From: Litsea cubeba | Lineage: Eukaryota > Streptophyta > Magnoliopsida > Laurales > Lauraceae | Reading direction: 5' to 3' | Length of the DNA stretch: 64,000 bases | NCBI GenBank assembly: GCA_012931725.1 | Contig: WHSA01000969.1 | Location: 50,560 to 114,559 of the forward strand | Shown here: one piece after another, positions 32,803 to 43,554 of the stretch | Numbering within the stretch: the first letter of the stretch is position 1 | How the letters are laid out: every line of letters begins with the position of its first letter | Position numbers and translations under genes: made by a program | Notes under the pieces: generated by a model | Databases searched by the model: none | What the model was told of the DNA's origin: nothing | The model's input: only the letters and a program-made list of their open reading frames with translations

Positions 32803-35800
32803 AAACCTTCGGTTTATATGGGTGCAAGTGTTTTGCTAAACTGGATCCGTTGTACAGTAATAAGGGACAAGGGATAAATCTCTGAGTGCTTGTGCAAGAT
32901 GAGACGTCGTTTCCTTCTTGTTCAGTAAGTCACTCTCTAATAAAGTGATGTGAATGGTCATTTTAATATAATATAAAAGAAACAGGATCAAATAAAAAAG
33001 CATAATATTTTAAAAAACACCTCTACTTTTTACAAAAAAATAAAGTCAAAAAGTTAGTTTCATAGGCCACTAAATGACAAAAAAAACCCCATCTTCTTTA
33101 AAAGAAAATTAAAAATCTATTTTCTCATTTTACTAAATGCCAACGATGATCACTTTTTTATTTGACCCATCTTTTTTCTTATGTATTAATTTGATCATTC
33201 ACCTCACTTTACCAGTGAAGTCATCAAATATGGTCTTGTCTTTTTCATGTATTCTGGACACATTGGGATTTGGAAGGGATATGGCATTCGTCAGTATACA
33301 CGTATTTGTTTATACGTGCCATATACTTAGGGTCAAATTTGGGTATGCCGAGCTTAAAACCAAACCCAAATATAGTTACCAAGAATCCACCCATGAGCCA
33401 AGCATCAAATTAAGAAAGAATAAAATATAAAAGAGTTATGATGGTATTTTATCTTTAGTGGGTTGGTAGGGAATGTTTTTACTTTTTGCGTAAAACGTGA
33501 GTTTTTTTTCTATCGTTTAGTGGAGAAACGAGGTTGCTTTTACCTTTTAAAAAAAAAAAAAAGAATGATAGAATTTTGACGATGCGTACTTTATTACTTT
33601 TGATCTGACCCCTTGCCTCAAAAGAATGGAGGCCTTACATTACTTTTACTAACCTAGTAAGTTGTAAAACGAGCTAGTTTGGTTCACCCACTTGTAAAGT
33701 CAAGTGGAGTGAAGTCAAGTAAAATATCACATCAAAAGCAACTTTTTACCATAATTCCTTCCATCTTTTCTAACAAAAAGTCAAAAAGTAACTATAATTA
33801 CTCAGTAAAAGACAAAAAAAAACTTCATTTTCCATATCAAAAGTCAAATAATATTCCATCCCAAACAACTAAAAATAAAATATCATCGTTACCCACTACA
33901 TATTTATTCATACTTTTATTTCACTTCACTCCACTTGATTTTAAGAGTAAAGTTTGGATAAATAAGGAGTGGAGTAAAGTGGATTAATAGATTTCACAAT
34001 AGAAGTGAAGTTGGGGAGAAGTGGGTTGAAGTTAAGGTATAGTACCTCACTTCACTCTATTTGGATGGTTTTTGTAAAGTGAAATCTAAACTACTTTGTA
34101 TGTGTTTGGATACGTATGAGTAAAGTAAAAATGGGACAACACTAGGAAGTGAAAAAATGACAATAATTTTATTTTAGAATGTGCAAGTAAAAAAATGACA
34201 ATAATTCTATTTAGAATGTGCAAGTGAAAATTGATCCCAAATATTCGAGTTCAATTCTTCGATCGTGTTGATAGCAGGCCCCAACTATTTAAAAACTCAT
34301 CTGTAGAGTGACCCACCTAATTAAAATCTGAGCTCTCCAAAAATAATGCTCTCCTCTTGTATAAATAGATGGGGCAAAAATACTGATTTGAGCATCCAAA
34401 ATGAAAAAGGGCTGGCAAAAGTGTTCCATATCCTCGCCGTTTAGAATAGGTATTATTCAGTGGGCCATATATTATTCTTGGGGTCCCATCTGATCCTTTT
34501 TTTTACTACCCATCTGATTTGGATGCTCCAAAATCATCTCAGATCCTAAGAATCTGACCCTCCATCCTCATTCAACATGTCTTCAACGAAAGAAAAATCG
34601 CATGTGTGGCCCACCTGACCACCCAATCAACGGCATACAATCCCATGAAAAAAAAATTAATATCGTTTAGACAGAAAAGTGAGAAGGAAATTCTAATGCA
34701 ACAGGGTCCTTACGCTATAGAATGTTGGTTTTAATATAGTATAATGGCCCTAATTATGAAAATCTTGAATCCACAATATTTAAATCAATGTAAATCAGGA
34801 ATTACCGCACTCCCATGAAAAAAGCAGAGATCTCAACACTCAATTCATTTTGTAAGAATGGGGGACTGACTGCATCTTCATGAAATCACATCATATTACA
34901 TCCACAAAACAAATTTGCAACTCATTTCATAATTCAGTTTTCACATTAAAACATACTAACTTTAAACAAAAGTAACATATTGTTTCAGCAAAAATGAATA
35001 TGCAGCCGATCTAACAAGTTTTTTAACCAACAAATGAACATTAAACAGAAGAATAAAAGTCCGGACGTGAACTTATCGAACTTAATTACAAGCTCAACTT
35101 GTGAGCGAAGTAATTGCAAAATAGATACATGAAATTCTCTCCTTCCCACGGCTTCAGCATTGACCTGTCTCAAATATATATTTTCCAAGCATCACATAAG
35201 GAAAACTATAATGAAACAAAAGTCTAATCCAATAGCTTATGGAAATTAAAAAATTTAATACAATAGTAAAAAAAAAGAAAAACATAAACATATCTGAAAC
35301 AGAGACACAAAAATTTGGTTCCATTTCCTGAATATTATGGCCTGATTTCCTATCCAACACCATTCTTAGACCTTCTATAAAATGCAAATATATATTGGGA
35401 TATGGATACAGGAAAAAGAGGCTCATGGCCTTTTGTATCTTTGCTATTATAAGCAATTTAATAACGAAAACGATACGTTACAAATGGAGGGATAGAGTTC
35501 CTATAATGCACACTTGGACTACCATTACCTCCCTTATCAAAGGGGTTGTTTCATCATCATTATTAGAAACACAAGCTACATGGAAAAAAATTAGAGGAAA
35601 AATATTGACATGAATGGGTCCATAGCTAATCTCCTCAATCTGGTATCGGTATCCCTTGAAATGCATTGGCAGGCAATTAATTTGAAGAAAAAGAAAAGAT
35701 AGAAAAAAAAAAAAAAGGCTACTGACCAATGCAAAAATTGAAGGAAAAGGATTCAAAATAATTGGAAATAGATTAGTGATAGAAGATATATATATATATA

Positions 35801-35843
35801 TATGTAGGTTCAGAAAATTATGACCCACAATAAGAGGGAGCCT
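32803..35843. other. Host-like non-coding DNA between Tat1 and Tat2
   Basis: AT-rich, no ORF over about 160 codons and none with a recognisable domain. It contains a perfect 16-bp inverted repeat (33700-33715/33923-33938), an 11-bp inverted repeat GAGCATCCAAA/TTTGGATGCTC (34390-34400/34518-34528), homopolymer runs and a (TA)n run near 35788-35803. The longest reading, 35478-35951 on the minus strand, spans the Tat2 LTR edge and low-complexity runs and is not supported as a gene. Confidence 0.55.
33700..33938. repeat. Inverted-repeat element, possible MITE core
   Basis: TCAAGTGGAGTGAAGT at 33700-33715 is perfectly inverted at 33923-33938, with looser complementarity extending outward (TTTGG.../...CCAAA-like ends). 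Related AGTAAAGT/AAGTGAAGT words continue to about 34130. Ends and TSD are not clear, so the class is uncertain. Confidence 0.4.
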
Positions 35844-36758
35844 TGTAGGACTTATCCGAGAAGATGATGGTGTCTGGGAGTAACTGGATGCCGTCCGGAA
35901 ACCTGAAAGGGAATAGCAAACGGTCAGAGGACCCTGGCCTGGGCGGCGCAAGGCTCTCCGATGCCAAAGTCAGTATGGGAACTGGAACAGTGGAAGGAGA
36001 GGGAGAAGAATGGCAGAGTAAGGGCTCTGTGTATTAGATTGTGCGTACCTTGCATGGTGCCTGGAGCTCTATTTATAGAGGCTTGGATAGTATCTTTCAG
36101 AAGATATCTTGGTGTGGGTCCCATGATTCGACTGGGAAGTCATGATCAGCCCACAAAGTAATAATGCAGTCTAATCCGGCCCACTCAGCATTTAATGCTA
36201 GTCGGGTCAGCCCACATTGCATTAAATGCATGTCTTGTTGGGCCAGACTGTGTTAGGCGCCTTTGGCGGTTGGAGTATCAGCGGATCTGCCCTTGGGCCT
36301 TGCCCTGATGTGGCCTCAGCCGCTGGATGTCGCCATGTCAGCGATCTGGTGAAGATAGTGGACGGCTGGATGTCACATCTGTCTTATTGGCCTGCGCCCC
36401 TATTCCTCCACGTGTCTGACATCGTGAGGAATAAGGGGCGTGAGTGGATATTCTTTCTTTCTTCGGCTGCTGTCCTGGCTTCTTCAGCCGAGGTGGCTTC
36501 AGCCGAAGTAGAGCTCTCTGCAGAGATGGCATCGGGGTGGCCCTGCCGAGGGTGGACCCTTTGCCGAGATGATTTCCGAGGTGGGCCAGTTCGGCGCTAA
36601 GGGCCCGGAGCTGCCTGACTTCAGCCGGACCTCCTGCCTGTAAGCCGGGGTGAGATTGGTGCCACGTAGATGGCACGCGGACGGCACGTGAGAATGCTTA
36701 GCCCCATCTGATGGCTGTGATTAGCTTAATCATGTAGCTCTGGAAATCTCCCCACACA
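35844..36758 (-). repeat. 3' LTR of Tat2
   Basis: Ends CCCACACA like Tat1 and is followed by a polypurine tract read on the minus strand. The minus-strand TATAAATA is at 36070-36077. A central block (GTCAGAGGACCCTGG...GCGCAAGGCTCTCCGATGC) is shared with the Tat1 LTR. The left limit at TGTAGGACTT is a guess because the partner LTR is not in the window. Confidence 0.6.
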
Positions 36759-36775
36759 ATTGCCCCCTAGCTTCT
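36759..36775 (-). other. Polypurine tract of Tat2
   Basis: Minus-strand CAGAAGCTAGGGGGCAAT directly before the LTR, equivalent to 3438-3453 in Tat1. Confidence 0.65.
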
Positions 36776-37138
36776 GGCCTCGCGTATAGACGTCAGTGTC
36801 GTGAGGTCGGGAGCTATGTGATGGGTCTGTCTGGAGGGAGCCCCTTTCGGCCCTGATTCGCGGGTCGCTTCGGATGATCAAGGTAATAACTGGCGTCCCT
36901 TACTCAATACTGAAGACAGGTCGACGGCTCCACGCGTCATCTCCTGGATCGTTGTCTGTCTCCTCGGGGTTGTACGCGCCGCCTCGTCAGGGGCGCAATC
37001 AATTCTTGAAATGATTCGCGCAGTCCCATCGAGGTCGTACGCGCCGCCTTGTCAGGGGCGCAATCAATTTTTGAATGATTCGCGCAGAACCCCAGGAGGC
37101 GCTCCCAATTAGGGTTTCTGGAAAGGGAGCCTCTCTTC

Positions 37139-37146
37139 TATATATA
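37139..37146 (+). promoter_or_regulatory. TATA box of the Tat2 antisense ORF
   Basis: TATATATA followed by GGGC, 225 bases upstream of the aORF start on the plus strand; positionally equivalent to 3806 in Tat1. Confidence 0.55.
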
Positions 37147-37656
37147 GGGCAATCGAGGTTTGTTTTACCCTTCGTTTGCTATTCTGAACCAGAGGCGAGC
37201 ATCAGAAGGGGGAGAGCTACTGTGAGGGAGCTTCATCCGAGAAGTGGTGCGCTGCTGAGGTTGAGTCTCTCGCTGTCCAGCATCTCTTCGTCCTGCTTCC
37301 GTGTTTCCGTAAGTTCCTCCTGCTCTGCCTTTTCTTCTGCGGGTTTCTCTGTTTTTAGACTGGGATAGGAATGGGGATTTATAGCCACTGATTAGAGAGC
37401 GAGGCAGCGATCGAGGGTTTCAGGTCGGCCTTTAGGATCCCTGCCGATGTCCAAATCAGGAGCGGTGAACCCCGTGGCTACAACCCTCGCGACTTTTCGG
37501 GAGGTTGGATGCCCTTTCCGCTAGTGGCCGTGGTAGAAGGCGGGGTCCGATTTCCACTTCACCCACTTCTCAGGAGGTGCCTTAGTCAGTGGTGTCTCTG
37601 CCCCTGCCAACTGCTGCCGAATGCCTTCAAGATCGTGATGGGCACTGTTGGAAAAA

Positions 37657-37661
37657 GGGTG
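37657..37661. other. TSD of Sirevirus-like copy 2, left (gggtg)
   Basis: gggtg recurs at 45311-45315. Confidence 0.9.
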
Positions 37662-38046
37662 TGTTAGGATTTTGTTTATTGCAATTTGATGGATGCATTA
37701 GCATTTTATTCATCTCATGAATTTTCACACATGCATTGATTTAGAAAATCTTGAAATCTTGATTTACTCATGCATTGTTTTAAATTTTGTAAATCTCTTG
37801 TTACATGCATGTTTTGGTTTTCATCTTGGATGCAATTTAATTTGTAAAAGTAATTTCAAAATTCAAGCTTAGCCTAAGTTTTAAAGTTTCAAATGATTTG
37901 TAGCTTTTTATGATTCATGATTTTAAAAATACTTAGATTGATTTAAATCATGTTTCAAGCTTGATTTAATGGCCCCAACAAGTCCCACATCAAAAATCTT
38001 TGAAAATTGCAAAAGTTTGCAAAATGGGAAAAGTGACCCAGGGCCC

Positions 38047-38190
38047 AGTGTACCCGGTCGACCGGGTACACATCCCGGTCGACCGCGTACACTGCGGGTC
38101 GACTGGGCAGAGAGCCGTTTGGCTCTCCAACGGTCATTTTTCTGACCGTTAAGGGTCGGTCGACCGGGCCTGTCATGGGGTCGACCCGGG
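38047..38190. repeat. CG-rich palindrome block in the copy 2 5' LTR
   Basis: GGTCGACC-centred palindromes, the longest a perfect 24-mer at 38048-38071, directly upstream of the TATA box. Confidence 0.75.
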
Positions 38191-38216
38191 GACACGCAGA
38201 AACTCTGTTTTCTGTG

Positions 38217-38224
38217 TATAAAAA
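38217..38224 (+). promoter_or_regulatory. TATA box of the Sirevirus-like LTR
   Basis: TATAAAAA in a GTGTATAAAAAGGC context, just downstream of the CG-palindrome block; conserved in all four LTRs of the family here. Confidence 0.7.
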
Positions 38225-39419
38225 GGCTTCATTCCCTTTGGAAACAAGTTGAACATTTTGGAGCTTCTAAGCACTCTTTGAGAAGATAAAAGAGAAGAAA
38301 AAGGGGATGAACTAAGGTAGACCAAGAGGGTCATTAGTAAAGCTCAGCTTGGATTAATGAAGTTAAATCTCCAAGTAAGCTTTGCTTAAACTAATCATAT
38401 GTTATATGCTTTGTTTAAATCTTTGGGAATGTTTAATAGCATGATAACTATGATGTGTTGAATCCATTCTTCTTATAATCTTTGTTTTTATTGGATTCTT
38501 CACTTAGATTCAAATCAAGGTTGTTTTAGAAAACTTCTTAAACATGTTTAGTCAAAATCTTTGATTTTTTTTATAACATGTTTCTTTAACTTGTTTGAAT
38601 CCTCTTTGTTGTTTTCAATCTATTTGAAGTTTAGTTAAACCTTTGTTTTTGAAAACAACATTGCACATGCATCACTTGATTAGTCTTAATCATTTTCATA
38701 CAACTTGTGATCTTTAGATTTTCATATCATTCACAAGTTTGTAATTGTTCAAGTGATTTGCATTTGACTTCAATCATATCTTTTATGTGCTTTAAACTTT
38801 GAAATGCTTTAAGCATAAAATTCATTGGACTTAATTTTAACTTGATTGAAGTTCTACACACACACACACCCCATGAGCATTCATCTTTGCATTTCTTAGT
38901 GTGTTGTGTGAGTTTGTTTTACATTTTCATATTCGCCTATTTAGAGGTAATTTTATTTGAGCTTAATTGTAATCTCTTAGAGTGTTTTGTGAAAACACTT
39001 TCTTTAGAGAAATCATTTGATTGTAAGGTTATTGCTTAGCCATTTAAAAGCATTGTATAAAGGTTGTTGTTTAGCCTAGAAAAACAACATTGTAAGGTTA
39101 TTGCTTATCCTTGGAAAGCATAATTGTAGAGGTTATTGCTTAGCCTTTTGAAAAGCATAATAGTGGAAATCCGGTGGGGTGTGAGGAACACAAGCCGGTA
39201 GTGGATGTAGGCATGTTGGCCGAACCACTATAAATATTGTGTTGTGGTGCATGCTCTTGTGATGATTGTATGTATTTAGCTTCCGCATTGTGCTTGTTAT
39301 CATCACTAGTGACTAGTTAGTTTATAGAAAATTAAAATTGGTCATAGTTAGTCACTATTAGTAGCTCACCCTATTCACCCCCCCCCCCCTCTAGGGTTAG
39401 GATCCCAAGGACTTTCAAT

Positions 39420-39431
39420 TGGTATCAGAGC
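39420..39431 (+). other. Primer-binding site of copy 2 (tRNA-Met)
   Basis: TGGTATCAGAGC two bases after the LTR. Confidence 0.92.
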
Positions 39432-39513
39432 CAGGTTCTATATTAGGATCAAGTGTTTGAAACTCTTGATTAGGTGTAAAAACCTAGAGTTAAAACCCTA
39501 GTGTTGTGCCTCC

Positions 39514-40942
39514 ATGAAAATCATAAGAATGGATTCCACTAGTTTAGACTTTGTAGATTCTTGTATAGATTCCTCTAGACCCCTCCTTCTTCCATCTTTT
39601 GGAGATTCTAACATTAAAATCAATGAATCTAAATCTAAATTAAAAGAAGAAGAATATGATGAAAATGAAGCTTATGAGGAATTGTACACATGGTCCTTAG
39701 AGCTTTCTAAGAAGAATAAAAGATTAAAAGAAGAATCTAAAAGACTAAACCAAGAATTAGTCTCTTCAAAAGATGAACTTAGAGAAAAAGAAGAATTAAT
39801 AAATTGTGCAGAATCTAAGTTCATGATCTCTTTGCATAACCTATATAATGCTCAAGATGAATTAAAAGATTTAAAGATAGGTTATGACAATCTTAATAAG
39901 GAAAATTCTAAACTAAGAGATCAATTACAAAGGCAAGACAAAGACTTTAACAATCTTGAATCTAAGTCAAGTATCTCTAAGGAAAATTTATCTAATGCTC
40001 AAATTGAACTAAATAAAATAAAGATAAATTGTGATGAGCTTAAGAAAGAAAATTTAAGTCTAAGAGATACTTTAAAAAGACAAGATGAGTACATTATCCA
40101 TTTAAGATCCAAGTTGACAATTTCAATGGAAAACTTGTCAAATGCTCAAAATAATTTAAACACCTTAGAACTTGGATCTAATGTTGTTAATGAACTTGAA
40201 ATGAAGTTAAAACTTGCCAATGAAGAGCTAATCAAATTTAAGGGAATTGAACAAGAACTAACTAAAGTTAAAAAATGAGAATTCAACCCTTAAAACCAAA
40301 GTCACTCAACTTGAAAACATACAAACAAAAGTATGAGTGCAAATTTACCCAAAGTGAAGAAAGATTGGAAAAGTTATTTAAATTGGGTAAATCAAAAGGA
40401 GATAGGACGGGTCTTGATTTGATAGGAATACCTCATATGACCCTAAATTCACCAACACTTTTGTGAAAGGTGAGTCCTCATTCTCTCGCACTCACACTTC
40501 TTTGCCCATGTCTAAATGTAATTATTGTGGCATTGAAGGACATTTTAGGTTTGAGTGCAAACAAAGAAGAAGCAATGTGTCTAAATCCATATTTGAACCT
40601 AAAAAGGTAAAATCAAATACTATGATGATTAAGACACTAAAAACCAAGGAAGACTCCAAAAAGATTAAACAAGTTAAACCTATTAAAAAGGAGTCTCCTA
40701 AAATAGATTCTAAAAAGTTTAAACAAGTTAAACCAACTTTAAAAGAGTCTATCAACAAAAAGCTTCTCAACCTACCTCCCCTATCTCAAATGAAAGAACT
40801 TTTGAATAAAGTTGCAAAGTTAAATTTAAAATTCAAAAGTCAAATTAAGGGAGGATTTAAAAAGAAAAGAAAAGTGAACCAATCCCCTAAGAAGAAAAGT
40901 CACCAACCTCAAAGACTAATCACCATCCTAAGCCAAATTTAG
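39514..40942 (+). pseudogene. Gag-like gene of Sirevirus-like copy 2
   Basis: Homologue of 10723-12141. The first frame is open 39514-40278, the second 40275-40466, the third 40463-40942. Frame changes lie in an A-run near 40270 and at a single missing G near 40419 (GGTCTTGATTT against GGTCTTGGATTT in copy 1). The coiled coil has about 38 extra residues between two ENLSNAQ repeats compared with copy 1. The CCHC knuckle CNYCGIEGHFRFEC and the Lys-rich tail are preserved in the third frame. Confidence 0.85.
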
Positions 40943-41109
40943 TTAAATCTAAACATCATGGTGATAAGTCTAAATTGAAAATTTATCAAGTCAAATCTCC
41001 AATAGTTGGTAAGACTTTAAGATGGACCTCAAAGACCAACCCTCCCAAGACCTTAGGTGGATTCCAAAAGTTATTTACTTAGTCAAACCGTAAGGCCTTG
41101 GACCTCATT

Positions 41110-42970
41110 GACCAACCTATTCTTTATAGTTAAATCCTTTTGTTGGTCATGATTGCATTTGCATTTTATGTTCTTTCTTAGTTACATTTTTTTTAAAAAT
41201 GCATTTGTTTCTTTATGATCATTTGATTTTGTCTTCATGTACTTTCCTAAGTCACATATCATGGTTTTCAAATCATTTGATTGTATTTCTCACATGTTAG
41301 ATTTGCTTTTTGCTCTCATATAGTTATATCTTTTGTAATGCATTTCTACATGATCAATTGATTATGATTCCAAAAGCTTTCATAGCTAGATCTCTCATAA
41401 TCAATTGATGTTGCAAATTCATTTGTTTGTATGTCATAGTAAGATTATCTTGAAAAACAAATGATTTAAAACAATTTAGTTTTTCCATAGATTTCTAAGT
41501 TATATTTTCATATGGAAAATTATTGTTTTGAAAAACCAACTTGTATGTGTTTTAAATAAGTTATATCTTTTAAAATGCAAGTTGAAAAAGTGTTATCTTC
41601 AAAATCATCCTCTTTATGCTCATTGTTGGATTTTGTGTATTGAAATGATTTGAAGATTGTATGAATTGAAAATGTTTTTCAAGCTTTGTTAGTTATATTC
41701 ATTGAAACATTTCTTTTGAGTATATTTCCTTGTGCTAATAAATATATGTTTTAGAAGGAAATACTTGTTATATGCTATTTGCAACTTTGCTCATTTAGTT
41801 TCATTCTTGATGTGCAAATATCATATAGTTTCTTGTATGGTTGCATTATTATTATTTTTTAACCATACTAGAACCCAAATCCATCCTTTATGCTTTCTAG
41901 TCATTTTTGTGAAATGGATGGTTATGATGTTTGATTCATGTGTATTTGTCATACTTATACATGTTTCAACCTCATAGTAGTGTTTGATCATATGAACCTC
42001 TTTGAAATTCATTTCTTGAATTACATAGTTATATCTCTTGAATGATGGATTTCTTAGATGTTGTATTCATATGGTTGACACTTTTGGAAATTGCATATTC
42101 TTATAAGTCATATATTTTCAAAATGCAATTTCTCATGTTCATCACTATGCTCAATAGTTATATCATTAAAGTGATGAATATTCATTTATGTTGCTTGATG
42201 GAATCTTGTGTTTGTCACATGCTTGCTCTCAAACATGTTCCATATTCAATTGGTAATCAAATGATATCATTTTCAATTAGTATAACTTCCAATTGATGTT
42301 ATATATTTGTGATAAACCTTGTGTACATTGGATTAAACTTGATAGTAATATGTCTTTGTTCCATGTCACATTCCATTAGCTTCATAAATGGTCATGTTTG
42401 CCACCTCTCTTACTTATTTGGTTAAATCTCGTGACCACCATGTTATGTGTTAATAATCTTGGTTGGTTAATGATTGAGGTAGGCATCATGGTTTGAATTT
42501 CATTTCACTCATCTTACACTTGATAGTCATATTTATGATTGAGTGAAATGATTTCAAAATTTTCATAGCATATGATTTCATAGTTATATTATTTGATGCT
42601 ATGTTTAGTAAACCCCTTATCATCATGGATAGCTCTAACTTGGATTAATCCTTCTAGTTACATTCCTTAAGTCCATTTTAGAGTGATTGAGCTAATAAGT
42701 CATACTCTTAAATCTCAATTGATATGGTTCTTATTTCAATTGGTATCCATGATAGATTAACCTATTGACCTTGCTCTTCAACTTTCCTTAAGCTTATAGG
42801 TCAAGTGGTTTCTCTCCAATTTGGTAATTTGATCATTGAGCCTTATAGTTAATCATTATCAATTGGTATCTAATCCTTCCCTTGAAGTTATCCCTCAATT
42901 GGTTAAACCATCTTCTTCTTGCATCTAATAGTTATATTCTTGTCAAAAGTATGACAAAAGAAGATTATGG
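41110..42970 (+). repeat. Array of about twenty variable-arm hairpins, copy 2
   Basis: Consecutive inverted repeats, arms given as left/right: 41110-41116/41142-41148, 41354-41366/41396-41408 (13 bp perfect), 41420-41428/41455-41463, 41481-41489/41511-41519, 41537-41543/41578-41584, 41670-41682/41702-41712, 41723-41731/41755-41763, 41776-41783/41813-41820, 41835-41842/41861-41868, 42087-42096/42123-42132, 42138-42146/42170-42178, 42247-42253/42289-42295, 42502-42511/42540-42549, 42564-42571/42596-42603, 42633-42644/42672-42683, 42765-42771/42798-42804 and 42908-42917/42958-42970. Loops of 20-35 bases usually carry AGTTATAT or a one- or two-base variant (AGTCATAT, AGTTACAT). Arm sequences are unrelated between hairpins. 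Non-coding. Confidence 0.82.
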
Positions 42971-42971
42971 A

Positions 42972-43554
42972 TTGAGGGGGAGTAAACCTTCTAAGGAAGC
43001 ATTAGAGATGATCAAATTCACCATTGCTATTCCCTTATAACTTACTCACATGCATAATAGCCTGTTAAGTATTTCATTTTCGATTTCATGTGTTAACAGG
43101 TGCCACTAAAGGTATTTTCCTTGTTTCATGTGTGTAGGTACCTTTCTTCAATTGCTACCTTTGCAATTTAATGGCAAAGGGGGAGAAAGGATTAAGGGGG
43201 AGAAAATGCTCTAGCTACCCAAAAAGGGAGAAAGATCAAAGGGGGAGAGAGCATTCAATGGCAAAGGGAGAGAAAGACCAAGGAGAGAGAGTGCTTGGTC
43301 TAAGGGGGAGAGAAGATAAAAGAAAGAAAGCTTGGGAGTTAAAGAAGTTGCTTGGCTAAAGAAGAAAAGAAAGCTTGAAGAATGATCAAGCCCCAAGCAT
43401 CAAGGAGAATGAAGGAAAAGAGCTAAAGCCCAAGCCAAGACAAAGAAAGCATCCAAAGAAGATTTGAAGCCTAGTCCAGCCAAGGAGGAGCTGAAGACTT
43501 AGTGTGAAGATTTAGTGTGAGAAAGGTTTGCCATCAAATTGCAAAGGGGGAGAT
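42972..43554 (+). other. Iterated polypurine tracts before the 3' LTR, copy 2
   Basis: AGGGGGAG-type words near 42975, 43177, 43195, 43240, 43302 and touching the LTR at 43543-43553. The apparent ORF 43171-43359 is made of these repeats. Confidence 0.7.

Larger units (their letters stand above)
37662..39417 (+). repeat. 5' LTR of Sirevirus-like copy 2
   Basis: TGTTAGGATTTTG...GGACTTTCA. CG-palindrome block at 38047-38190, TATAAAAA at 38217-38224, C-run near the 3' end (39378-39389). Confidence 0.93.

Noticed and set aside
35478..35951. 157-codon minus-strand reading at the host/Tat2 border
   Set aside because: Crosses the LTR edge, an A-run and an AT microsatellite; no domain.
41110..42970. 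Hairpin series considered as integron attC sites or a tRNA/miRNA cluster
   Set aside because: No cassettes between hairpins, eukaryotic retrotransposon context, stems too short for pre-miRNA and no cloverleaf or A/B boxes.
43171..43359. Lys/Gly-rich small ORFs (also 8369-8659)
   Set aside because: Translation of iterated AGGGGGAG polypurine tracts in non-coding element sequence.
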